From Bacteroidota bacterium (GTDB taxonomy: Bacteria; Bacteroidota; Ignavibacteria; Palsa-1295): a DNA stretch of 5,667 nucleotides. The translations under genes and the position numbers were made by a program. Of this stretch, positions 1 through 5,667 are shown in pieces (within the stretch, counting starts at the first letter, position 1; every line of letters starts with the position of its first letter). Below the pieces are notes generated by a model. It saw nothing but the letters and a program-made list of their open reading frames with translations, searched no databases and was not told the DNA's origin. The DNA is taken from contig JANYDV010000089.1 in the NCBI GenBank assembly GCA_025363505.1, forward strand, positions 1 through 5,667. Direction: 5' to 3'.

Positions 1-464
1 TCGAAATCAACTTGCCCTGTAGCACTATTGTAGGCAACATTGACAATTCTAAAATCAACTAAAGGCATTTGTTTCGCCGCAGTCTTTACAGAAGTGTAGA
101 GCGGGTCATTGGCACTCCAGTCATTAATACCGGTAGCTGCAGTTCTTTGCAAGCCAACATTCGGGAAGCCCCCGACAGCAAAGTAAGCTTCGATGGTATC
201 TTGTACCGGTCCGATAGTCATTTCATCGACGTTGTGCCAAGCAATTTCGATTGCATTGTTCGGCATATAGGTTTGAAGTGAATCCATAAACCAAGCACCA
301 CGTGGGCAATAGCCGCACCAAGTACCGGTAAATTCTTCAATCATCACACCGCGCTTATAGACTGAGGTTGTCTGCGCTTGTGCGAATGAGGAGATGAATG
401 AAAACAGAGCAAGCATGACGAATGCAGTAGCAATCGAGCGCTTGAGGTTAGTAACGTTTTTCAT
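1..464 (-). CDS. Exported Omp28-like thioredoxin-fold protein (N-terminal part, cut by window edge)
   Basis: The frame is open from an ATG at 464-462 to the left edge, giving 154 codons without a stop; the C-terminus lies outside the window. Residues 1-30 form a classic signal peptide: a basic start (K2, K8, R9), a hydrophobic core (about 11-26) and an AQA site before Q31, so the protein is exported. The mature part begins with EEFTGTWCGYCPRG (43-56), a thioredoxin-like CxxC (C50, C53). GGFPNVGLQR (98-107) looks like the region holding the cis-proline of the thioredoxin fold (P101). This arrangement is typical of Omp28-related secreted proteins of the Bacteroidota/Chlorobi group, which often end in a type IX secretion sorting domain; that part cannot be seen here. 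Function is unknown; a thiol-disulfide or cell-surface role is inference. No Shine-Dalgarno sequence precedes the ATG. It is separated from hemL by 164 bases, so it probably has its own promoter. Confidence 0.85.
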   Translation of the reverse strand, partial: MKNVTNLKRSIATAFVMLALFSFISSFAQAQTTSVYKRGVMIEEFTGTWCGYCPRGAWFMDSLQTYMPNNAIEIAWHNVDEMTIGPVQDTIEAYFAVGGFPNVGLQRTAATGINDWSANDPLYTSVKTAAKQMPLVDFRIVNVAYNSATGQVDF

Positions 465-628
465 AACTGATGCATGATTTAGTGAAAAAACTATATGACC
501 TTAATAAGTCGGAAATAAACACATAACACAACCCTTAAAGCAACACCTATACAAGAGGAAGGTTGCAGGAAAATATCCCCAAAAACGGAAGAATCTTGAA
601 GAATTAATAATGAAGAACAGTGAGGGTT
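465..628. other. Intergenic spacer between hemL and the Omp28-like gene
   Basis: This 164-base A/T-rich stretch lies downstream of the hemL stop and upstream of the Omp28-like ATG, both on the minus strand. It should hold the end of the haem transcript and the promoter of the exported protein. I see no G/C-rich hairpin followed by a T-tract and no clear -35/-10 pair or Bacteroidota-type promoter, so neither site is placed. No coding potential was recognised. Confidence 0.5.
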
Positions 629-1906
629 TTAGACGATTGCTTTCCGATGAGTGGTAATCGTTTTTTCAAGGTCTTCGTCAGAGTGTGCCACACTCAAGAA
701 TAATGCTTCATATTGTGATGGCGCAAGATAAATGCCACTATCGAGCATCACGTGGAAATACTTGCCATAGGCTTTGGTATCTGATGTGATGGCATCATCA
801 AAACTCCAAACTTCACGATCAGTAAAGAACATACACATCATCGAACCAACACGTTGGAGCGTAGCTTTGATACCTGCTCGGTTAATATTTTCTTGAAATG
901 CCTTCGAGAGCATTTCACTTCGTTGTTCTAATCTTGGGTAAGGATTTTCGTTTTGTAAAAGAGTAAGAGTCGCAATACCGGCAGCCATTGCCAGTGGATT
1001 GCCCGAGAGCGTCCCTGCTTGATATACCGGACCCGAAGGGGCGATCATTGACATTAATTCTTTCTTACCTCCATAGGCTCCAACGGGCAAGCCTCCTCCA
1101 ACGATTTTGCCGAGTGTTGTCAGATCGGGCTGAATATTATAAAGTGCCTGTGCGCCGCCGAGAGCCACCCTGAAACCGGTCATCACTTCATCAAAGATTA
1201 AAACGATCTTTTCTTTGGTACATAACTCTCTTAAACCGGTTAAGAATTCTTGCTTTGCGGGGACAACTCCCATATTACCGCCCACAGGCTCAATGATGAT
1301 CGCTGCAATTTCATTTAGATTTGCTTCTACTAATACACGAACACTTTCAAGATCGTTATATCGAGCGTTCAGAGTATCTGTTGCTGTACCTATCGTTATT
1401 CCCGGAGAGTCGGGCACACCGAGCGTCATCGCCCCGGAACCTGCTTTGATCAAGAACGAATCGGCATGACCGTGATAACACCCTTCAAATTTAATGATCT
1501 TTGATCGCTTTGTATATGCACGGGCGAGACGAATGGCAGACATTGTAGCCTCGGTGCCTGAGTTGACCATTCGTACCATCTCGATCGATGGCATAATGTT
1601 ACAAATCATTTCTGCAAGCTCGACCTCGAGTTCGGTCGGGGCTCCGAAACTTGTTGCCTTTTCGAGTTGTAGGCGAAGTGCATCGATCACTACTGGATGT
1701 GAATGACCCAGAATGAAAGGACCCCAAGACCCAACATAATCTATATACTTATTACCATCGGCATCGAACAGATAAGCTCCGGTGGCTCGCTCCATAAAAA
1801 TAGGTGTACCGCCGACAGATCGGAATGCGCGGACGGGCGAGTTGACTCCTCCGGGAATGAGTAACTGTGCTTTTGCAAAGAGAGCCGAAGAGTTAGTAGT
1901 GTTCAT
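629..1906 (-). CDS. hemL: Glutamate-1-semialdehyde 2,1-aminomutase (HemL)
   Basis: This PLP-dependent enzyme converts glutamate-1-semialdehyde to 5-aminolevulinate, the last step of the C5 route into tetrapyrroles, in the cytoplasm. At 425 residues it has the usual full length. Family signatures appear in order: IPGGVNSPVRAF (17-28), the phosphate-binding SGTEA (116-120), GCYHGH (142-147), IIIEPVGGNMG (203-213), FDEVMTGFR (238-246), and the PLP lysine K267 in LGKIVGGGLPVGAYGG (265-280). YQAGTLSGNPLAM (295-307) follows. These separate it from ordinary class III aminotransferases. The ATG at 1906 directly follows the hemB stop codon (TAAATG), which implies coupled expression. There is no Shine-Dalgarno sequence; the leader is AATTATTAT inside the end of hemB. 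The enzyme depends on a HemA glutamyl-tRNA reductase, which is not in this window. Confidence 0.97.
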   Translation of the reverse strand: MNTTNSSALFAKAQLLIPGGVNSPVRAFRSVGGTPIFMERATGAYLFDADGNKYIDYVGSWGPFILGHSHPVVIDALRLQLEKATSFGAPTELEVELAEMICNIMPSIEMVRMVNSGTEATMSAIRLARAYTKRSKIIKFEGCYHGHADSFLIKAGSGAMTLGVPDSPGITIGTATDTLNARYNDLESVRVLVEANLNEIAAIIIEPVGGNMGVVPAKQEFLTGLRELCTKEKIVLIFDEVMTGFRVALGGAQALYNIQPDLTTLGKIVGGGLPVGAYGGKKELMSMIAPSGPVYQAGTLSGNPLAMAAGIATLTLLQNENPYPRLEQRSEMLSKAFQENINRAGIKATLQRVGSMMCMFFTDREVWSFDDAITSDTKAYGKYFHVMLDSGIYLAPSQYEALFLSVAHSDEDLEKTITTHRKAIV

Positions 1907-2914
1907 TTATAATAATTCAGAAGCTTCGAGTGCAAAGTAAGTAAGAATAATTGACGCACCTGCACGTTTAATAGACAGGAGTGACTCCATCATTAGTCGG
2001 TCGCCATCGACCCAACCGTTTGCGGCGGCGGCTTTGATCATCGAGTATTCTCCGCTTACTTGGTAAGCTGCGACCGGGACGTCGAACTGGTCGCGAACAC
2101 GACGAATAATATCGAGATAAGACATTGCCGGTTTGATCATCACAATGTCAGCACCTTCGAGCACATCGCGCTCAACCACCCGCATTGCTTCTTCGGAATT
2201 TGCAGGGTCCATTTGATGTGAGCGTCTGTCGCCAAAAGTCGGTGCGCTTCCAGCGGCATCACGAAATGGTCCGTAAAATGCTGATGCATATTTTGCGGAA
2301 TAACTCATAATAGGCAGTGCTTCAAAGCCATTTTCGTCAAGCATTTCTCTGATAGCAGCAACTCTGCCGTCCATCATATCACTTGGAGCGATAAGGTCGG
2401 CACCGGCTTCGGCATAGACCAATGCTTCTTCGGCAAGTAATTCGACGGTCTCATCATTTTCGATCACAAATTTTCCATCACCGTGATCGTGAACAATACC
2501 ACAATGTCCGTGGGAAGTATATTCGCACAGGCAGACGTCAGCAACAACGAGCAATTCAGGAAAGCGTTTTTTTATTTCTTTTATGGCTTTTGCAACAATA
2601 CCTTTTGGTGAGTATGCCATCGTGCCGCGCTCATCTTTTTTGGTTGTGACACCAAAGAGTATGACACCGCCAAGTTTTGCCTTTACTGCTTTATCGCAAA
2701 GGCTCATCATCGTGCTAAGCCCATACTGATAGACGCCGGGCATTGAAGCAATTTCGTTCATTGCTTCGGGATGTTCGTCGGTGACAAAAATCGGAAGAAT
2801 AAAATTACGCGCTTCGAGCGAAGTCTCTCGTACCAAACGCCGAATCGGTTCGGTCATTCGAGTACGGCGAGTGCGTGAGCCGCTATCGACAAAAAGATCA
2901 GAGTGTGATGTCAT
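1907..2914 (-). CDS. hemB: Porphobilinogen synthase (delta-aminolevulinic acid dehydratase)
   Basis: The enzyme condenses two 5-aminolevulinate molecules into porphobilinogen, directly after HemL in the pathway. The 335 residues match the family's usual length. The start at 2914 leaves a short N-terminal arm before the conserved RRTRMTEPIRRLVRET (16-31). Two Schiff-base lysines are present: K208 in MSYSAKYASAFYGPFR (203-218) and K261 in MIKPAMSYLD (259-268). DVCLCEYTSHGHCG (126-139) supplies C128, C130 and C138, the three cysteines of the zinc-dependent active site, so this is the zinc type and not the aspartate-rich magnesium-only type. GDRRSHQMDPAN (228-239) and YQVSGEYSMIKAA (284-296) are further signatures. 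The gene starts 11 bases after the membrane-protein gene and abuts hemL. No Shine-Dalgarno sequence is visible; the leader is AATTATTATT. All key residues are intact, so it should be functional. Confidence 0.97.
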   Translation of the reverse strand: MTSHSDLFVDSGSRTRRTRMTEPIRRLVRETSLEARNFILPIFVTDEHPEAMNEIASMPGVYQYGLSTMMSLCDKAVKAKLGGVILFGVTTKKDERGTMAYSPKGIVAKAIKEIKKRFPELLVVADVCLCEYTSHGHCGIVHDHGDGKFVIENDETVELLAEEALVYAEAGADLIAPSDMMDGRVAAIREMLDENGFEALPIMSYSAKYASAFYGPFRDAAGSAPTFGDRRSHQMDPANSEEAMRVVERDVLEGADIVMIKPAMSYLDIIRRVRDQFDVPVAAYQVSGEYSMIKAAAANGWVDGDRLMMESLLSIKRAGASIILTYFALEASELL

Positions 2915-2925
2915 AATAATAATTG

Positions 2926-4341
2926 TTATTGAGCAGGTGCAACAATATCGGTCTCGGCGAGTGTCGGTTTTTTAGGTTGAGAAATGTTGTAGACCAATTT
3001 TTTTTCCCGAATCGTAGCGAACAGACGAACTCCGCTCAAGCTCTTAATGCCAAGCTCGGCTTCGAGCATCAGTTGCAATGACGCCATTAAGAATGCCATA
3101 ATAATAAAACCGTCAGCATACAACAACCCAAAGGCACACGCAAATTGATAGACGATCATGATCTGAATAGTAAACTGGGAAAAAAATTGCTGCTCCTCAG
3201 TTTTATTTACTAATGCTCGTTGAATAAGCACTGCTTTCCACTGTCGGGCAAGAAACCACCAAAAAGCAATCGTCCCGATAATACCGGTGCGAAGGGGCCA
3301 GTAGAGATAGGTGTTGTGACAGCCAAACTCCGTATAGACAGCAAAGAGTGGCATTCGATAGTATTGATGCCACTTTACACCAATTGGCGTCCCAAAAAGT
3401 GGATTGTTATAGATGTTCAAGAGCACATTTGGTAATTCCATAACTCGTATATATGCCGAGCCTTCGCCTTTGGGGTCGAATGCGCCGGACATACGAGTAA
3501 TAAACCCGATGGGGTCGAGGATAAGAATGACGATGCCGATAGCAATTAATATTCCTAAAAAGATTAAACCGTGCTTGCCTCGCTTGCTTTTTGGTAATAA
3601 AAAAAACAAGGAAATGATAGAAACAAAACACGCCAAAAAAAACGTCCTTCGGTAACTAACGATCAATGTAAAAAGTAATAATGGGAAACAACATATCAAT
3701 GTTTTTTTTAACCATTTGAGCGGATGTCCTTTATAATGGAGAATCATCACCGTGGAGATAACCCCAATAGCAAGTAAAAAGCCGTCGCGCCAAAGCTGAA
3801 CCACACCCCAATTTTTACGCTCATTGTGAGAAAAGAAGTAGATGCCTGCTCCATCGGCAGCTTTGCCGATTGCACCGAAGATCAATAGCACGATCAGCAC
3901 TCGCCACTCCTCGGGATCACTAAAGAGGTTCATTAATACAAAAAACGATACCGGCAACATAATGGACTCATGGATCTCATAGACGACAGAAAATTGCTGG
4001 GTAATAATTGAGCCTCGAATATAAGAAAGGACGAGTGCAAATGTCATCAACAATAATGGACCCCAGAAATAGGAAGTCTTTATCCGATAATTGCCTTTTG
4101 ATACCCGTTCGAAAAACAAGGTGATTCCGCATAATGCCAACCAAAACTCAAAAGCATGAAGCGGGTATATATTGACGATGTGCTCTAAAATTTGAAACGG
4201 GGAATCGAACACCATGTTATCTTGCCAGAGGAGCAGCCAGGCAAGAAAGTATTTGATTGTACGAAAAGAAAATAATGCTTGCTCGTTACCTAAGGACGAG
4301 AGAGAATCGGGTGTTGAGCAAATGCTTGAAAAACTTCGCAA
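2926..4341 (-). CDS. O-antigen ligase/polymerase-like multi-pass membrane protein (Wzy_C type)
   Basis: This integral inner-membrane protein of up to 471 residues has about ten or more hydrophobic segments, for example near 28-40, 63-78, 92-107, 125-140, 147-158, 185-202, 213-229, 232-250, 258-277, 350-366 and 392-424. Near the middle, VSYRRTFFLACF (228-239) resembles the conserved arginine element of the Wzy_C/WaaL superfamily. It is followed by the large periplasmic loop with NNPLFGTPIG (312-321) and then GCHNTYLYWPLRTGIIG (340-356), matching the family's 'NP..G.G ... HN.yl...r.G..G' pattern. Members transfer or polymerise lipid-linked glycans; the substrate here is unknown. The C-terminal tail (about 430-471) is polar and probably cytoplasmic. 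The start is uncertain: a TTG at 4341 keeps the first membrane segment, no in-frame ATG lies between it and an upstream stop, and the next Met is residue 43. It lies between the protoporphyrinogen oxidase gene (73 bases upstream) and hemB (11 bases downstream), an unusual place for an envelope-glycan gene. Confidence 0.75.
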   Translation of the reverse strand: MRSFSSICSTPDSLSSLGNEQALFSFRTIKYFLAWLLLWQDNMVFDSPFQILEHIVNIYPLHAFEFWLALCGITLFFERVSKGNYRIKTSYFWGPLLLMTFALVLSYIRGSIITQQFSVVYEIHESIMLPVSFFVLMNLFSDPEEWRVLIVLLIFGAIGKAADGAGIYFFSHNERKNWGVVQLWRDGFLLAIGVISTVMILHYKGHPLKWLKKTLICCFPLLLFTLIVSYRRTFFLACFVSIISLFFLLPKSKRGKHGLIFLGILIAIGIVILILDPIGFITRMSGAFDPKGEGSAYIRVMELPNVLLNIYNNPLFGTPIGVKWHQYYRMPLFAVYTEFGCHNTYLYWPLRTGIIGTIAFWWFLARQWKAVLIQRALVNKTEEQQFFSQFTIQIMIVYQFACAFGLLYADGFIIMAFLMASLQLMLEAELGIKSLSGVRLFATIREKKLVYNISQPKKPTLAETDIVAPAQ

Positions 4342-4414
4342 TGGGGTATGATCTTGTTTCGGAAGTAGATAACAGACTCTGACAAAGCGCCGTTCGTCTA
4401 AAATGTATGCCCTA

Positions 4415-5302
4415 TCAATGTCCTATCTCAATGATCCCCTCAGCCGAGACTACGGCTTGTGTAATAGATGACCCAATTGAAATACCGTTGCGATAATTAC
4501 CAATAAAATGTAGCCCGGGATGTGTTGCCTCGATGTGTTCGATCTGCGAGATCATATTATGATGTCCTATGTGGTACTGCGGTATTGCAGAATGCCAAGT
4601 ATATGAGCGTGAAAATTGTGGTTTCCCGGCGATCTGCAAGAACGTTGTCACTGCTCGAACAGCTTTTTCAATAATTTCTTGTTGCGGCAGCTCTGTAACA
4701 GCAGGATTAGTTGTTCCGCCCATCATTACTGTTAATAATACTTCTCCGTTGGGCGCACGTTGAGGAAAAAGCGACGATGTAAAAATACAGCCCAGGATGT
4801 CAGATTGCTCTTTCGGAGGTACTAAAAATCCAAAGCCATCAAGAGAATGTCGGACCGCTTTTTGCTCGAACCCTAAATGCACCACCGTAACAGGAGGATA
4901 ATAAATATTTTCCAATTGCTTTACTTCCGGAATTGTCGGGAATAATGTGCTTGCAATAGAACTCGGAGCTGTGCAAATCACGGAGTATGATTCAAATGTT
5001 CTTCCATCTTCCGTCGTTGTGAGCCAGTTATTTCCATTATGAATAATTGATCTGACGGCGGATTGCTTTACGAGACAATCGCGCAAGTGTTCTTCAAGAG
5101 CATTGATCAATGTCGAAAGTCCGTCTGTAAACGAGAACATTCGTGGCAATGCTGATTTGTTTTTCTTGCGACTTGCAAAGACTCCTCGAAAGAGGGAGCC
5201 GTGTTGTTGTTCAAGATTCCAAAATTTTTCAAAGGCACTTTTCATTGAGAGCTTCTCGGCGTCGCCCGCAAAAATCCCTGAGACCATACCTAAAAGCAGC
5301 AA
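4415..5302 (-). CDS. hemY: Protoporphyrinogen oxidase, HemY type, lacking its N-terminal third
   Basis: This is the C-terminal part of the oxygen-dependent, FAD-binding protoporphyrinogen oxidase (called HemY or HemG depending on nomenclature), which oxidises protoporphyrinogen IX or coproporphyrinogen III late in haem synthesis. Recognisable homology begins at GMVSGIFAGDAEKLS (5-19), normally found well inside the protein. Then come FSFTDGLSTLINALEEHL (56-73), VHLGFE (141-146), GFGFLVPPKE (156-165), WHSAIPQYHIGH (236-247) and the C-terminal FAD-contacting GLHFIGNYRNGISIGSSI (263-280). About 290 residues are present against the usual ~450-470. The N-terminal GxGxxG dinucleotide-binding fold is missing, so this piece alone cannot bind FAD normally. 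The open frame begins near a TTG at 5302 and an in-frame stop lies just upstream, but the bases above ~5290 belong to an unrelated dehydrogenase, so the listed start is nominal and not a real initiation site. The end at 4415 is normal. The neighbours hemB and hemL support the assignment. Confidence 0.85.
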   Translation of the reverse strand: MLLLGMVSGIFAGDAEKLSMKSAFEKFWNLEQQHGSLFRGVFASRKKNKSALPRMFSFTDGLSTLINALEEHLRDCLVKQSAVRSIIHNGNNWLTTTEDGRTFESYSVICTAPSSIASTLFPTIPEVKQLENIYYPPVTVVHLGFEQKAVRHSLDGFGFLVPPKEQSDILGCIFTSSLFPQRAPNGEVLLTVMMGGTTNPAVTELPQQEIIEKAVRAVTTFLQIAGKPQFSRSYTWHSAIPQYHIGHHNMISQIEHIEATHPGLHFIGNYRNGISIGSSITQAVVSAEGIIEIGH

Positions 5303-5667
5303 AATCTTTTATAAAACATCGTCCACCAGCACCTCTACCTGTTTTGTGTACAGGGTTGAAATATGTAGAACTCTTTTCAGTATCTGCATCAATTGCTGAC
5401 TTTATGTTTTCCCAACTTGCCCCATGTGACTTTGCGAGATCGTAAAGTAAGTTACCAAACACGACTGTAATAAAACCTAGACTATTATGAGCATATTTAA
5501 TAACTTCAGCTTCTTCGGCTGAGCATATAATCTCAAAACCAGCCTTTGGCAAAACACTCATGACGAGGTTTGCGGCTTTGGTGTTTTTTTCATCTTTAAA
5601 AACTATTCCTAGTATATTTCTTGTAGGATTTGCGGCTTCAAAACTAGCTGTTTTTTCACTCAAAAAC
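5229..5667 (-). CDS. UDP-glucose/GDP-mannose-type nucleotide-sugar dehydrogenase fragment with an out-of-frame tail
   Basis: The frame is open at the right window edge, so the start lies outside. The visible part is the central domain of the UDP-glucose 6-dehydrogenase family, which oxidises nucleotide sugars to uronic acids for envelope polysaccharides using NAD+. Counting from a TTG at 5663 (a counting origin only), SAEEAEVIKYAHNS (48-61) carries the conserved lysine K56. NPVHKTGRGAGGRCFIKDFAAF (103-124) carries the catalytic cysteine C116. Homology stops at F124/R125 (about 5290). The last ~19 residues (125-144, to the stop at 5229) are the protoporphyrinogen oxidase gene read in the wrong frame. 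The N-terminal NAD-binding Rossmann fold is off the edge and the C-terminal UDP-binding domain is absent. Wording such as FLSEKTASFEAANPTRNI and RGAGGRCFIKDF resembles Patescibacteria/CPR dehydrogenases (from memory), and the DNA looks richer in A/T than the haem genes. Confidence 0.8.
   Translation of the reverse strand, partial: FLSEKTASFEAANPTRNILGIVFKDEKNTKAANLVMSVLPKAGFEIICSAEEAEVIKYAHNSLGFITVVFGNLLYDLAKSHGASWENIKSAIDADTEKSSTYFNPVHKTGRGAGGRCFIKDFAAFRYGLRDFCGRRREALNEKCL
5285..5302. other. Junction between dehydrogenase and protoporphyrinogen oxidase sequences
   Basis: Read on the minus strand, the dehydrogenase protein is recognisable through FIKDFAAF, whose last codon is at 5294-5292. 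The oxidase becomes recognisable at GMVSGIFAGD, whose first codon is at 5290-5288, in a different frame. The switch therefore happens within a few bases. No insertion sequence, tRNA, inverted repeat or target duplication is visible at the site. It may be a chimeric join in an assembly or amplified clone, or a real deletion or recombination that left both genes broken. Confidence 0.75.

Noticed and set aside
69..281. Plus-strand 70-residue open frame at the left end
   Set aside because: It is antisense to the Omp28-like coding sequence, whose signal peptide and CGYC motif show the true frame.
540..566. Possible stem GCAAC/GTTGC downstream of hemL
   Set aside because: Only a five-base stem with a long loop and no T-tract on the minus strand; not a credible terminator.
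3407..3631. Minus-strand 74-residue open frame inside the membrane-protein gene
   Set aside because: It overlaps well-supported membrane-protein coding sequence in another frame and has no recognisable motif.
4407..4428. Two imperfect tandem 11-base units (ATGCCCTATCA, ATGTCCTATCT) over the end of the oxidase gene
   Set aside because: Only two short copies with two mismatches, partly inside codons; too little to call a repeat or operator.
5229..5302. A natural dehydrogenase-oxidase fusion protein
   Set aside because: The oxidase sequence is read out of frame after the dehydrogenase part and reaches a stop within about 20 codons, so no bifunctional protein is encoded.
5143..5445. Plus-strand open frames across the junction, up to 100 residues
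   Set aside because: They lie opposite the dehydrogenase and oxidase coding sequence, match no family, and are low-complexity reverse-strand shadows.

Overview
The window reads as bacterial DNA with every recognisable gene on the minus strand. Transcription runs from high to low coordinates. Gene content and style suggest a Bacteroidota/Chlorobi-group organism (Kapabacteria- or Ignavibacteria-like). The signs are a secreted Omp28-like thioredoxin-fold protein, tightly packed haem genes, and starts with A/T-rich leaders and no visible Shine-Dalgarno sequence. This assignment is inference from protein style, not a search result.

Layout in order of transcription: (1) 5667-~5290, an internal piece of a nucleotide-sugar (UDP-glucose type) dehydrogenase, open at the window edge. 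(2) At ~5285-5294 its homology stops abruptly. (3) ~5290-4415, the C-terminal two thirds of an oxygen-dependent (HemY-type) protoporphyrinogen oxidase, in a different reading frame. (4) 4341-2926, a multi-pass membrane protein of the O-antigen ligase/polymerase (Wzy_C-like) superfamily. (5) 2914-1907, hemB, zinc-type porphobilinogen synthase. (6) 1906-629, hemL, glutamate-1-semialdehyde aminotransferase, whose ATG directly follows the hemB stop codon. (7) A 164-base spacer, 628-465. (8) 464-1, the N-terminal part of an exported Omp28-like protein with a CGYC motif, cut by the left edge.

HemL makes 5-aminolevulinate by the C5 route, HemB condenses two of these to porphobilinogen, and the HemY-type enzyme oxidises protoporphyrinogen IX late in the pathway. 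These genes form a haem-biosynthesis cluster, probably one transcription unit, with an unrelated cell-envelope membrane gene between the oxidase and hemB.

The most notable point is the sharp junction near 5290. A dehydrogenase fragment that resembles those of Patescibacteria/CPR genomes is joined head-to-tail to a headless protoporphyrinogen oxidase. The likeliest explanation is a chimeric assembly join or a deletion fusion, not a new system. I found no RNA genes, CRISPR array, insertion sequence or convincing terminator, and nothing that supports a previously undescribed system.
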